The notes under the pieces: generated by a model
Seen by the model: only the letters and a program-made list of their open reading frames with translations
Databases searched by the model: none
Told to the model about the DNA's origin: nothing
Program-made: the position numbers and the translations under genes
Part shown: positions 51,114-62,600 of the stretch, piece by piece
Layout of the letters: every line of letters starts with the position of its first letter
How positions within the stretch are numbered: position 1 is the stretch's first letter
Assembly: GCF_002105155.1 (NCBI RefSeq)
Contig: NW_019029020.1
Coordinates: 33,501 to 97,500 of the forward strand
DNA length: 64,000 bases
Source of the DNA: Lobosporangium transversale
Taxonomy: Eukaryota; Mortierellomycota; Mortierellomycetes; Mortierellales; Mortierellaceae
Reading direction: 5' to 3'

Positions 51114-52669
51114 TCATGGCATCCGTGACAGATCAGACATATCTAATTCTTCATATTGCACATCATTGCCACCCCCCCTTTCACGAGAACCAACAACAGC
51201 GCTAGAGGCTTCACTGTTTAGCCTCCCCGGTGAACCCATTTGCACTCTTGGAGTAAGAGCGGCGGCTAGACTTCCTGTGTCGCCTTCACTCTTTCGCCAC
51301 ATTGATCCCGATCCGTTAGAGTCATCAGGAGTGCTAGCAGTAAATGCAGGGTGTGATGTTCTTGGAGAAGGAGATACTGATGAGGGCGCAGGGGTGGCTT
51401 TGATAGCCATAGGTATGATGGTCTCCTTGCGAGGCCGTGGTGGGAATGATGGGGGCCGCTGCTGTTGTTGCTGGAGGAACGATTGACGCATCAGATAGTG
51501 ATCCTGCTGAAGTAGCCCTTGACGCTGTTGATCGGAGGTTGACAAGTTAGATGCCTGTATAGGGGAAGCAGGATCTTCATCCTCTTCCTCTTCCCCATCC
51601 TCTGAGGCGATTCTGAGCAATGACTGCTCGGAATTATTGCGTTGCTTTCTTTGGCCCCGAGACTGTTGTTGTTGTTGTTGTTGTTGGTAGTATGCGGAAA
51701 CACTCATCTCAGGTTCATACCCTCGTTCAATGCTCTGTCTTGCATATGATGCCGGGTTCTGTGGTGATGGTAATGGACCCTTATGTTGATGTTGACTTTC
51801 TCTCAGAGTCTCGCTTGGCCTCCGATAATGGCCAGGTGCATATGGACTCTGTTGGTATGATTGTTGTTCTTGCTGCTGTTCTTGCTGCTGGTCTGGAGAG
51901 AATGCCAGACTGGCTTTTCCAGTAGCGCAAGAAACAAGAGATACTTTTCTTCCCAGTTTTAGTTTTGAGCGTTCCTCTGCATAGTTTTGAAAGACCTCTG
52001 GGTCCAGATAATATTCGCTCAGGACCATTTCAAGCTCATCAATCCTTTCCTTCAGAAGTACAATTTTTTGCTCCATGGTTACGATCTCGGGATCAAACTT
52101 GCCAGTTTCCTCAAATTGAGTCGTAAAAGGCCCTTTAGATAATCCATCCTGTGTATCATATGCCATAGCCATGGATGCCGAGATGCGTTGTCGGAAAAAA
52201 CGTAAACCAGCCACATATCCCCAAGGTGACAAGAGCGAAGCCCCAAAAAGGAAGACGATAATGGATCCAACAACGCCAATAAGGCCTCCGATCTTGGACA
52301 TCGTATCTCTGAAAGTGACCTTCTCCTCCGCATACGATATTATTTCCAGATTAGTATGCGCACGAATAATGATCACTGTGGTCATGTTGTTATAAAGCCC
52401 CTCTGGGAACGGAATTTGGCTCACTGTGCTCTCATATGAAAAATCTTCTTGATTTTCATCATATCCCAAAAAACTTTTGAAGCGCTGAAGTAAGGAAGGG
52501 TTTTCATCGCCCTCGATTCGATATGCTTCATACAAATGTACAGGTGTATATCGAATTTCAACAAAGTGTCCCGGAAGGAAGTGATATTGGTTTTGCATGT
52601 CTTGATTGCTAAAAGTGGTTGAATTCCTTTCTGTAAATATAGTAGATGGGTATGTTAATTGTTTGTTTG

Positions 52670-52702
<33 letters not shown>

Positions 52703-53709
52703 GAAAAAAAAAAAAAAAAAAAAAAAAAAAGAAAGAAAGCAAAAGTAGTTACATACGAGGATGGAGGAGGCCTACGACACTCCAGCCGAAGCGCGGCAAA
52801 GGTGGGACATGTGTGATTTCGATATGAATGGATTGTAGGGACGTGTCGGTACGCATTGTCTCGCGATAAGGTGTAATTAAGAGCATCTCGTCACCTTTAT
52901 CATTTGACCATGTATCACTGTCAACACTGTATTCCATGGGGGCGTATGCAGTTTTGTTGGAATAAAATACTCCAGAGACCAATATCTTTCCAACTTCGCT
53001 TGAATACAAGTTGACGACTATTTTTTTTTTTTTTTTTTTTTTTTTTTTCAAAAAAATAATAATAATGGTTAGAGACCCGTTGGTCAACTGTTCCGTACAC
53101 TACCTCCATGCCAGTAACAATAGCTTACGTGGTACTGTGGTTCCATAGTCGCGTGTTATCTGCCGCTCTAGTTTATTAAAAGGCCGTTCTATTCCTTGAA
53201 GTCTATATTGAAACCAATTGTTGATGTACCAAATTGCGCCCAAAATGCATGAAAGACCTATATTTGAGACAAACGTTTCTAGGGGTTAGTATCTGGAGAC
53301 GGGAGAAAAAAGAATGCGAACCAGGGCTGTTTTTCAAAGCGTATGATTTGCTGTCTCTATCGCACATACGAGTTACTAAAATGACGGCTGACTTTGCTAT
53401 ACAGAACCCCAGGTTTTCTCCTCTCCGTATGCGAGGGAACGAATCTAAGGGAGAGGGTTATCGTTATGGGTAAAGGAACAGTTAGCATGCTATCCTTGTA
53501 CGCATTCGCTAGACATGGCATGTGTCCGGCCTTTGGTACAATAATAATAATAATAATAATAAGGTAAAAAAAAAAAAGAAAATCGTGGGAAGCCACGTAC
53601 AGCCAAAGGTGCATATTGCCCAGCAGATCCTTATATAAGGAAACCGGAGCACAGCATTCACAAAGCGGTGTGTCCTTGTGGGGGGATTTGTCGTCGTCTC
53701 GTATTGCAT
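51114..53709 (-). CDS. Two-transmembrane protein with large ectodomain, paralogue B
   Basis: Five exons (53709-53601, 53444-53370, 53278-53129, 53017-52757 and 52630-51114) give 703 residues. Exons 2 and 4 have exactly the same lengths as in paralogue A (75 and 261 nt) and all introns are again phase 1. Shared landmarks are YHFLPGHFVEIRYTPV, VTFRDTMSKIGGLIGV, the second helix VVGSIIVFLFGASLLSPWG and the coiled coil LLKERIDELEMVLSEYYL. The first helix region is about 12 residues shorter than in A, because the exon 3 acceptor (53279) lies directly after a TACTAAC branch-point-like site; this boundary is the least certain. The cytosolic tail is longer than in A, with Gln-rich and Ser/Pro-rich stretches. 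The A-rich exon 4 acceptor and the intron at 52631-52756 contain long homopolymers. The function is unknown. Confidence 0.78.
52670..52730. repeat. T29 / A27 inverted homopolymer pair inside an intron
   Basis: A run of 29 T, the bases AAAGG, then a run of 27 A lie inside the exon 4-5 intron of paralogue B. The transcript could fold into a long A-U hairpin. Confidence 0.8.
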
Positions 53710-54738
53710 TCTGAAAGAGTCTGGGCGCTCAAGTGGAAAATATGATCAATTGATTGATAAACAGCTGTGCTAATGTGTATGGTGAGCTGAAACACAATAG
53801 ATAAAGGAATGCCAAATGCAAATCCTTAGTAACTTGTTCCTGAGGTGATTTATTAATTTCAAAAGAAGCTGAAAAAGAAAGTCGGAAGCGGATGAGGGGA
53901 GGGTGAGATACCCAGCAATTTGGGTGGCAAAATAGAGTGAAGAGAGAGAAGGAGAAAGAAAGAGAAAAGAGGAAAAAAGAAGGGAAAAATGGTTACAATG
54001 GCTCGTTTATGGATTGCTCAATTTATAATATATATATGCTATGCACATCATTCAACAATAAGCCTATTCAATTGTCTGTGTAAATTATATATTATATATA
54101 TACATGTTGTTGTTAACCCTAATGTTTATACTTTGCATAGATGTAATAGGGTTTTCACAACTTGCTCATTTTCTTAAGCAGCGATTGAATGTATGACAAA
54201 TCCTGCATCTGAGGGCTCGGTATATACTCGCCCTTCCTTATCCAAAGACAGCTGTAGTATTTAATAGAGTGATGAAAGGAATAGTTGTCTTATTCATCTC
54301 TTTCTGGTATGCTTGCCGCAGCCAAAACGATCAGAGAATAGGCCGCGGACAACAAAAGCTGACACGATCATTACCCCTTTGAAAAAAAAAAAAAAAAAAA
54401 AAAAAAGATGCTCTTCAGCCCTTGTATTAGTTACACAAACATAACACACCTGTCTTAAAGCCCAGGATTAAAGCGCCTCTCGCCTTGTGCAGGGGCCCCC
54501 AGCAAGGCATGTTTTTGTATATACATATCATATTGCCACCCTTACATCTACAAAAAAAAAGACTAATATTCACTTGGATTGTCATGATCTAATCGTTCAT
54601 CGCCTTAATGTTAGGTATGGGCTCACCATAATGCCATCCACACTCTATCTAAAACACAGACCACAAGGTTCACTTGACTGAAGCATCGAATAATCTCTCT
54701 ATTTCACACTTTATTGTATTATAGTACTAAACGCCTAA
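53710..54738. other. 1.0-kb intergenic region
   Basis: It lies upstream of paralogue B and downstream of the bL27m gene stop. It contains an A-tract at 54381-54406 and TA-rich patches near 54030 and 54087. No gene was recognised. Confidence 0.6.
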
Positions 54739-55539
54739 TCATGCCAGAACAACCTTCTCCAATGCAGCCAAGTCCTCCAAAGCCACTTTCCTGGACTGAT
54801 CCAACTGCTTCTTATGTGCAGCAACGTCGACCATCCTGAACGCCCTTTTCCTAGGATCATGTGCTAGCGTAGGCAGTGTTTGGTCCTTATACAAACTAAC
54901 GCCGACATAAGTCCTCTTCCAGAACTTCTTGTCCTTGACAGGATCCTGATAGTATTGAACCCAGCCGGACTCAAGTGCATATAATGTGTGATCTTTGCCC
55001 ATACCAACATTTTCGCCTGGGTAAAAGCGTGTGCCACGCTGACGATAGATGATATTACCAGGAATTACAGGTTCGCCTATCACGTTGAAGTAGAAAAAAA
55101 AAGTGTTAGTCAGTGTATTAAATAGTGTAGTAGTGCTCGCATAAAATACCGAGGTTTACCTCCAACCTTCTTGGCACCAAGACGGCGACCGGCAGAATCT
55201 CTGTTATTCTTGGTTGAACCTCCAGCTCTTTTAGAGGCATGGCGGACCTGATTTGTGAAAACTATTTACAAGTTGTAAATTATAATAGGATAAAAAAAAG
55301 CTGAGTGCCGATGACAGGTAACAAATGTATAGCTGTATGTTTCCAATGCCATGCTGTGTTCTCTCATGGTAAATCTGATCGTGAAGCGATTGGTTCCTGA
55401 AGCTCTCAGCAGGGTCGTCCTGACATGGTTATTGATCTTCTGTTTAGTCTTTGATGTTCCTACCTGAGGATTCTGTGAAGGCGCCAAGTCTGGCAACCTG
55501 GCGGCTCAAGCCAAAGACTTGTGATGTAAGAAGAGACAT
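54739..55539 (-). CDS. MRP7: Mitochondrial large-subunit ribosomal protein bL27m
   Basis: Three exons, 55539-55464, 55261-55160 and 55076-54739, give 171 residues. The N-terminus ([20 protein letters not shown]) is basic and free of acidic residues, as expected for a mitochondrial presequence. The processed protein would start near [19 protein letters not shown], the bL27 signature that reaches toward the peptidyl-transferase centre. [19 protein letters not shown] follows. The C-terminal 75 or so residues are a mitochondrial extension absent from bacterial L27. The exon 2 acceptor was placed at 55262 because only that site keeps the frame across both introns. The gene is divergent from the uricase gene, 914 bp away. 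The protein is encoded in the nucleus and acts in the mitochondrial ribosome. Confidence 0.94.
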
Positions 55540-56453
55540 GATGGTACGCACCGTTCAGAGGCGAGGATGAAATAAAAAGCTCTTGTTCAATGTGGAAGGT
55601 GGGCGTTGCTCCGAATGACTGACTGTTTACAAAGTGGCTGGGGCAGGATCACTGTGACTGCAAATTGCTCTTTCTGTCCATGGATGGGTTCTTTCTCCAT
55701 AACCACGGCATCACCCATCAATCAATGCAGATAAACAAAGTGTAGGGGTAGCCGCCGCTATAGAATTTCGCGAAAAAAGTTTGTTGCTATTCAGTTTGTA
55801 GAATTTGCATTTTGGAGGCACGTAAACAAAGAATAGCGTTCTATGTATTATATATCCAACGATGATAGATGGCAAGTCTCATTTATTAAAAGTAACATGT
55901 AGCCGGGGTACACACAAATAGGGAAGTTTTTTAATCTGTCATATTCCCCGCATTTTGCCTGTCGCAAAGTAGTATAAGCAAGGTTTAAATCAAACAAAGC
56001 TTTTCGGCATCATTTTACATATTTGTACAAAGATCCCTTGAACTTTTGAATGATTGTACATGTACATGTACATGTGGCAGTTAGTGCATTATGTACGTAT
56101 TGTACCTGAAAAGAGAGCAATAAATTAATGGGTCCGTAACGGTGGGCTCCGGAGCTCACATTTCCTCCCCACACTCCTTCGACATGTTCCGGTTGACCCA
56201 GTTTTTTCTCTCCTTCATGTCTTAATGTTCCGTACCTTGTCTTTCCGTAGGCGATCCCCGATATTTCCGACCCAATAGCAAATAGGCAGATGAGACTTAA
56301 TACTCCATCCAATCATCCTCATTGAAGGTGTTAGAGATACATGAGCACAAGAATATAAAAGAAACTTACTCCCCACTTTTTTTTTTCTTGACAACTCTCT
56401 CTTACTCCACTCTACTCCCCTAATTTTCAACTACTTTACTACCACCTGCAACC
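55540..56453. other. Divergent promoter region, bL27m / uricase
   Basis: 914 bp between divergent start codons. It contains a palindromic (TGTACA)n tract at 56055-56074 and a CCAAT-TATA arrangement close to the uricase start, listed separately. No further gene was recognised. Confidence 0.65.
56309..56360 (+). promoter_or_regulatory. CCAAT box and TATA box of the uricase gene
   Basis: CCAATCA at 56309-56315 is followed by TATAAAA at 56354-56360, 94 bp before the uricase ATG. The order, spacing and strand fit a classical strong fungal core promoter. The gene's C-ending codon preference likewise suggests high expression. The assignment is by pattern only. Confidence 0.6.
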
Positions 56454-57401
56454 ATGACCAATCCCTCCGTCAACGTTTACCTCGACAAGCAGGAGTACGG
56501 AAAGGATAAAGTCCGTCTTCTCAAGGTTCACCGCGACTCCAAGATCCACCGTGTTGATGATTTGACCATTCGCTGTCTCCTTTCCGGCACCTCCTTCACC
56601 ACCTCTTACACTGAGGCTTCCAACAAGGCTGTTGTTGCAACTGATTCCATCAAGAACACCTGCTATATCCTTGCCAAGTCTTCCAAGGTCGTTGATACCC
56701 TCGAGCTTTTCGCTTCTGAGCTCGGCAACCACTTCTTGAACACTTACAACTGGGTCGATGGCGCTCATGTTACCATTATCCGCCACCGCTGGGCTCGCAT
56801 GAACATTGATGGAAAGCCCCACACTCACTCCTTCTGGCGCGATGGTGACGAGACCCGCCAGACTGACATCTTCATTAAGCGTGGCGCCAACGGCCGTCGC
56901 ACTATTGAGATCAAGTCTGCTATTGCTGGATTGTTGGTCCTCAAGACCACTGGCTCTTCCTTCGAGGACTTTGTCAGGGATGAGTACACCACCTTGCGTG
57001 AGGCCAAGGACCGCATCCTCTCTACTTGTGTTGATGCCACCTGGGAGTTCAACGTTCCTTCTGTCCAGACTGAGAGTTTGTTGCCCACTCTTTCCCAGAT
57101 TCCTTTCAACCAGATCTACGATTCCGTTCGTGATGTCACTTGCAAGATCTTCGCTGAAGACGAGTCGGCCTCTGTCCAGGCTACCCTCTACAAGATGGCT
57201 GCTCAGTCGATCGCCAACTGGAAGTGGTTGGACCGTGTGTCCTATGCTCTCCCCAACCGCCACTTCTTTGCTGTTGACTTGAGCTACTTCAGAGGCACCA
57301 AGAACTTGGCTGAGCATGCAGATGTCTACCAGCCTTTGTCTGACCCCTCCGGTCTTATCACCGCCACCGTTGCCCGTGCTCCCGGCACCTCTCGTCTGTA
57401 A
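56454..57401 (+). CDS. UOX: Urate oxidase (uricase), peroxisomal
   Basis: A single exon of 315 residues, close to the usual length for fungal uricases (about 300). It oxidises urate to 5-hydroxyisourate using O2 and no cofactor. Visible landmarks are the N-terminal VYLDKQEYGKDKVRLLKVHR with the active-site Lys, AVVATDSIKNTCY with the active-site Thr, HFLNTYNWVDGAHVTI, HTHSFWRDG, LKTTGSSFEDFVRDEYTTL, and NRHFFAVDLSYFRG near the end. The C-terminus is SRL, a type 1 peroxisomal targeting signal. Codon use is strongly C-ending compared with neighbouring genes, suggesting high expression. The next gene downstream on the same strand encodes a later enzyme of the pathway. A long antisense frame overlaps it and is only a by-product of codon bias. 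Confidence 0.98.
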   Translation: MTNPSVNVYLDKQEYGKDKVRLLKVHRDSKIHRVDDLTIRCLLSGTSFTTSYTEASNKAVVATDSIKNTCYILAKSSKVVDTLELFASELGNHFLNTYNWVDGAHVTIIRHRWARMNIDGKPHTHSFWRDGDETRQTDIFIKRGANGRRTIEIKSAIAGLLVLKTTGSSFEDFVRDEYTTLREAKDRILSTCVDATWEFNVPSVQTESLLPTLSQIPFNQIYDSVRDVTCKIFAEDESASVQATLYKMAAQSIANWKWLDRVSYALPNRHFFAVDLSYFRGTKNLAEHADVYQPLSDPSGLITATVARAPGTSRL

Positions 57402-57664
57402 ATACCCCGGCGGTAGAGCGCACGAGGATAATATTATTTGAATAAAACTGTATATTACTTCTCAAACTACTTTACGACTTTAAACGAATGCTGCTATAAT
57501 GAAATGACAAGGATAGGACTGTCAATGACCAGAACAAATAGCTGCGCTTTATTATTCGTTTTCGAGCAATTGACAAGTTGTGTTATTGTAATGGACTGGC
57601 CGCTTTCGTTGCATCTGAATCGCATGCTTTCTCAAATGGAATGCATTCTTAGATTCCCACAGTC

Positions 57665-57698
<34 letters not shown>

Positions 57699-57924
57699 CG
57701 TATCACTTTTGGTTCCCCGCATTTGTTTTGCCGCCAATGACTTTTCGAGCCCCAGGATCTTATACGAAAACGTTCCGCATTGCCCGTAGTCTGATTCACC
57801 CACCGGCCACGTTCGTCTCATTCATCATTCCTTCATTGCTTTTTAGTTCTTTATTCCTTCTTTCTCTTCTTTTCTTCTTTTTCAACACTAGAATCCTAAC
57901 AACCCACAGCGACAATTCTTCAGC
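57402..57924. other. Intergenic region, uricase to OHCU decarboxylase
   Basis: 523 bp holding a likely polyadenylation signal AATAAA at about 57441, shortly after the uricase stop, and a T-tract at 57669-57698. It ends in a pyrimidine-rich run (57830-57885) before the next start codon. The second gene therefore probably has its own promoter. Confidence 0.6.
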
Positions 57925-58506
57925 ATGGCCCATCCAGCAGCGCCCGTTTCTTTGCCTTCAATTGAGTTTATCAACACCGAGGCTACAGAACAAGACTTTG
58001 CCACCGCGGTCACACTTCTCTTCGAGCCCGCTCCTCCAATCGTCAAACACCTCTATTCTAAGCGTCCTTATGCAACCTATACCGCTTTAATCGACGAGAC
58101 CGAGGTTTTGCTCTCCAACCCAGACAAGTATTTGACACTGCAGGAACAGTTGGATGTGATCAATGCTCATCCTCGCATCGGTGCTGCCAAGGCCAATTTA
58201 TCTGCCCTCTCGTTGATCGAGCAAGGTTACACTGCTGAGGATGCAGCAAAGAAAGTGAGCGAGACTGCTACTCCTTCACAGGATGACGAGGTGACACAGG
58301 CAACATTAAAACGTTTAAATCAAGAATATGAAGACAAATATGGATTCAAGTTTGTTGTCTTTGTGAACGGTCGTCCAAGAAGCGTCATTATCCCTGTGAT
58401 GGAAGACCGTATCAAAAATTCCACCAAGGAACAGGAGATGAAGACTGCTATGACTGATATGGTCTCTATTGCTCGCGATCGTTTGAAGAAGTTGAATGTT
58501 GCTTAA
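57925..58506 (+). CDS. OHCU decarboxylase (2-oxo-4-hydroxy-4-carboxy-5-ureidoimidazoline decarboxylase)
   Basis: A single exon of 193 residues. It converts OHCU, the product of HIU hydrolase, into S-allantoin, the last step of the uricolytic branch that begins with uricase. The catalytic HPRIG motif is present with His82 (INAHPRIGAA), as is the C-terminal signature YEDKYGFKFVVFVNGR. No SKL-like C-terminus is seen (it ends LNVA), unlike the peroxisomal uricase next door, so it may be cytosolic. The gene lies head-to-tail with uricase and convergent with the Rieske-protein gene, whose stop is 96 bp away. A polyadenylation-like AATAAA lies about 27 bp after its stop. The intervening HIU hydrolase is not in this window. 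Confidence 0.95.
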   Translation: MAHPAAPVSLPSIEFINTEATEQDFATAVTLLFEPAPPIVKHLYSKRPYATYTALIDETEVLLSNPDKYLTLQEQLDVINAHPRIGAAKANLSALSLIEQGYTAEDAAKKVSETATPSQDDEVTQATLKRLNQEYEDKYGFKFVVFVNGRPRSVIIPVMEDRIKNSTKEQEMKTAMTDMVSIARDRLKKLNVA

Positions 58507-58602
58507 ATACTTTTTTTTCATTTTATTCACATAATAAATATGAATTACACAATTGTAAATACACCTAAAGAACGTTTCCGATTTAGTGCCAGCCTTTTTT
58601 TT

Positions 58603-59335
58603 TTAGTTTAACTCTCTGCCTCCAAAGTCGCGTCGCGGCCCTAATACATGAGCATTACGGGGTGCCTGGCTCACAAAGACATGACCATCGATCTCCTTGA
58701 CATCGTATGTGTCGATCACAAAACGTGAAGAGTCAGATTGACCTGATGATGCATCAAATGTCCTATTAATTTTGTGGATCAGGAACGGCGTGAGTATCCA
58801 AAAAGGCGTAGTAATCAGTTATTGAGCTATTCCGATACAACAGATCATTGAATATACCAATTGTGTAGTGTGCATGTAATGCCCGCTCCCCAGACAATCC
58901 CCATGTCTTCAATGTCTACCATCGCTCCTCGATCGAGCGCTGAACCTTGGTGTGGACAAATCTATTATGGATTACATTGTGAGCAAATTATTGTTATTGC
59001 TGATTTTTTTTGAGGAACCATGATGTATATCCCATACTTACATTGATGAACCCATACCACTTTTTGCGAAAGTAGCTAATGGCTACTCGTTTCTGAGGTG
59101 GGTACCGTCCCGCGGGTTGAGGGATTTCTACCACTTTAATCAAATATTCGTCTCCATCCTTGGCAATCTTGCGCTCGCATGCTGTTTGTGATACTGCACA
59201 CTTTTCAGTCTCATTCAGGTCCTCATTCATTTCAGCATTTGACTTTGATGGTAAAAAATTAGATGCAGGTCCTACATATATGAACCCTTCAGGTGATGGT
59301 GGTGTTGATGGAGATGATGATGGCAATGGGTCCAT
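58603..59335 (-). CDS. Small Rieske [2Fe-2S] protein
   Basis: Three exons (59335-59042, 58961-58858 and 58762-58603) give 185 residues. The Rieske motif spans exons 2 and 3: CPH in FINICPHQGSALDRG and CTLH in ITCTLHNWTFDASSG, providing two Cys and two His for the 2Fe-2S cluster. The N-terminal Pro/Ser-rich leader and a beta-rich segment precede it, and there is no membrane anchor or catalytic mononuclear-iron domain, so it resembles stand-alone ferredoxin-like or NirD-type Rieske domains rather than a dioxygenase. The electron-transfer partner is unknown. ATG 59335 opens a frame that also extends upstream without ATG, so an additional 5' exon is possible. It is convergent with OHCU decarboxylase. 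Confidence 0.82.
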
Positions 59336-59604
59336 GAGTAAATGTTCTGGTGGTCCCTGAAGAGCAAAACGGCTGTTTAAATAAGGAGCAATACGAGTAG
59401 AGTCACATTCCTCTCATTTGATCGATCTTTCCGTGGATCGATGAGATAAAGGTTTTCTTGATCTTGTCACTTTTTTTAGTAGACAACGCGTCGCGACATA
59501 GAATCATACATATCTTCACTCTCTATAGAACTACCTTACTATTCTAAATCCACAAAGAAAAGCGGTAGTTTTGTGGATAGATTCACCTAGCGATTCAGAG
59601 ATAT

Positions 59605-62600
59605 TCACTTGAGGGCATTCTCACGCTTCGCCCGGAAAAATCCCGATAGTTTGCTCATTACAGGTCCAAACTGCTCGCAAGTCTCGATCGAAGACCCGAT
59701 CCAGCCAGGTAATTTCTTTCGAATCCTTGCCACACCATATCGCTTGTCCATGAGAACGATGACTGCATAGTCATTTTGGTGTCGAATCGCGCGTCCAATG
59801 GATTGGTTCACTGCTCGCATGCATAGATTTTCATAGTATTCATTCCCGGCTGTCATACGCGATGGTGATAGTGATTGTAAAGAGGAAGAGCCTTTCAAGT
59901 TCTGTTGAAGCTCGAGCTGTTCAACTTGGTCCATATATCGCATCCGTTCCTGAAGTTCAGCAGAGCTTTTATTAGGGAATGGCATGCCGATCATGATAAC
60001 GCCTCGTCCAAGGCGGTCCGAGAAATTGATGCCCTCGCTCATTTTGCCTCCCACCACAGAGAAAAGAACAGCTCCATGAGGACCTGCTGAATCACCGGTT
60101 ATTACAGGCCCATGCTCAGGCTTTTCACGAATACATTCCTGATATTGCCTGAGTATCCGGTCCGCCTCTCCTGCTTCTCTAGGTTCAACAAAAACTCTTT
60201 TGCGAGACTGTATCCTATCCATAATGCTAGGTTTGGCCGTGGTACTAGAGATCGTATTGTCCTTTGTCTGCCATCGAGACAAAACTCGAGCCATGTATGA
60301 ATATGATACGAAAAAAACCACCACACCGTCGGGAATAATATTGAGTACGTTGACAAGCGACTGACCAATCGCATCTATGACCTGCTCTAATGTTCTGTTC
60401 GCAAAATTAAGCTCTAAGGATCCACCATTTGGAGCTTTCTCTACGATGAGGGTCATCAAATTTTGCTGTGGGATAACGTGCCCACACGAGAACCGGTAGA
60501 TTCTGGGGTATAAGGATTCCATACTGTGAGGATCATTTCCGCCATTGGTGCCTCTTGTTTTATCCTTCAGGTAGGGAAAAAGATGCGATAGTAGATCGGA
60601 AACAGGCTCCATGGTTCCTCCTGCCAAAACGACGCTTCTTGCCTCATCCACAAGTGGTTTGAAAACATTGGCAGGGTTCAACAGCATAAATTTCAAAACT
60701 GGCCTCCAGTTGCGCCCCAAAGTTGGCTCCGAGCGCCCCATGGAAGAACCTTGTATTGTATCATCGCTTTCATCTTCCGTACCACCATTGTCCTCTTCCA
60801 TAGACACAATTACTCGACCATCGTTATCAGCATTAAGTAGGCTCATTAAAAAGGAATCAACTGTATGCAAAATCGGAGTGGTTGATATAGAGAGATCAGG
60901 TCGGCTTGGTTGGTTCGCTCCTGACTTTGACGGGACCCTTGAATTAGAATGGATTTTAACAGTTGCCCGTTCTCCGTCGTTCGACTGCCGCTTGGCCTCT
61001 TTCCGCAATAAAGACTCATGGAGCCCTTGGAGTTTTCTAGCGACGCCGCTGGTCTCGAGGTACGCATGTGCTTTAAAGAGATTGATGTGGTCCATTCCTG
61101 CCTCATGTAAGAACTCGTTCACCTTCATTACCTTGTCAGTAGGGCGGAAAGTCCTCCCGATTGACTGTGCTTCCTGAGGTTGCTTTGCTGTGGAAGTCCC
61201 AGACTTCCACTTTTCTAGAAATCCATCGAGGCATTTCAAGATCCTGAGTAATATGCGAATGTATCCTTCATTAGTACTAGACAGTCTCTTTTCATATCTC
61301 GTTAAGTAGACATGTAGCTGTTGCTGAGCCAAGATAATCTGCTGCAACGAGAGCGTGACAGAGTGCATTTGCAACAAGCTGTTGATCAGATTATGTGCCT
61401 CATCCAACAATAAAACATTATCCTTGATCACTAATTTCAGCGATTCGCGTGTTGATGCATGCAGCAATAAATTGTAAGGCAAAGTTACAAGCTGACATTG
61501 GCGTACAGTCTGGCGTGATCCGTAATAAGGACAAGTCTCGAGTTCAGACCCAAGTTCTGCTAACTCTTCGATATCTCGTATCCGTGCCAATGTATGATCC
61601 GAGAATTGAAGAAGCTTTTCATCACTGTCCATGGATATGTTGCTCTTCCGCCATACATGGCTGCTGTCACCGTCGCCACCGTCACTGTTGTTTCCATCAC
61701 TCACTCCGCGCCGAACCTTGTTTCCAAAGTTCGAGGAGGGCAACTGCAAAAATTCACAACGATGCTCAGATGTTGTTCCAGCCTTTTGGGCATCTAAGCA
61801 AACATCGTTAAGCTTGTTAACATTAATGATTGGTTCTGAGGCTCTACTGCTTTTAAATGAGGCCTTTTGACGGAACCGATCGTTGATGCATAGTGTTTTG
61901 CGTGAGCCCAAAGTGATAACATGAAGGTGCTCTCCGTAGGACGTCTTCCGCAGCTCACCAATGAATTGAGATAGCTGTGAATGAGTTCTTGAGCAGTAAT
62001 ATATCTATGAGGCAAAAGATGGTTATAATAATGTCGATAGTGAGGAAGAGCTGTAGTTTATGAGGTTTCACACCATTAGCGTTCTCTCGTTTATCTAATA
62101 ATCATATTAGATATACCTTGAGGACGTCAGGGATTTCATCTTCATCATCAAGTGCACGCCTACTGTTCTTTCCTCCATGAGCTACTTCCTTTTCCTCAAA
62201 ACTGTAAAGTAATGCAGATCAAATTCTTAGAGTTAGTGATAATACCAATAGGTCTTTTTTTTTTTTTTTTTTTTTTTTTTTGTAAATTACATGTTTTCAT
62301 CCAAAGCATACAGCTATCATATACCTTTTCAAGAGCTCCAAAACTTCCTTGGAGATGTTCCCGAAATTACCATTATTGCCCTTCCTTCCACCTCTTTCTC
62401 TTTTATCTTCGTCGCTTTCATAATCATCCACCAAAAATTCGGCATCGTCGAAATCATCCTCATAAAGACCCTGCTCCTTCTAAGATTCAGTGATGATATC
62501 CTAAGGGTTATTACTCGATGATAGATGTTGAATGACAATAATCCATAAGACAAATTTCTAGGCATCTTTTTTTTTTTCTGTAATACCTTCTTTTTGACCG

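Noticed and set aside
53129-53257. Alternative acceptor at 53258 for paralogue B exon 3
   Set aside because: It would be in frame only with a further tiny upstream exon that I could not find without a stop. The acceptor at 53279, beside a TACTAAC site, joins directly.
56439-57317. A 292-codon antisense frame opposite uricase
   Set aside because: It is produced by the strong C-ending codon bias of uricase. No start context or domain supports it.
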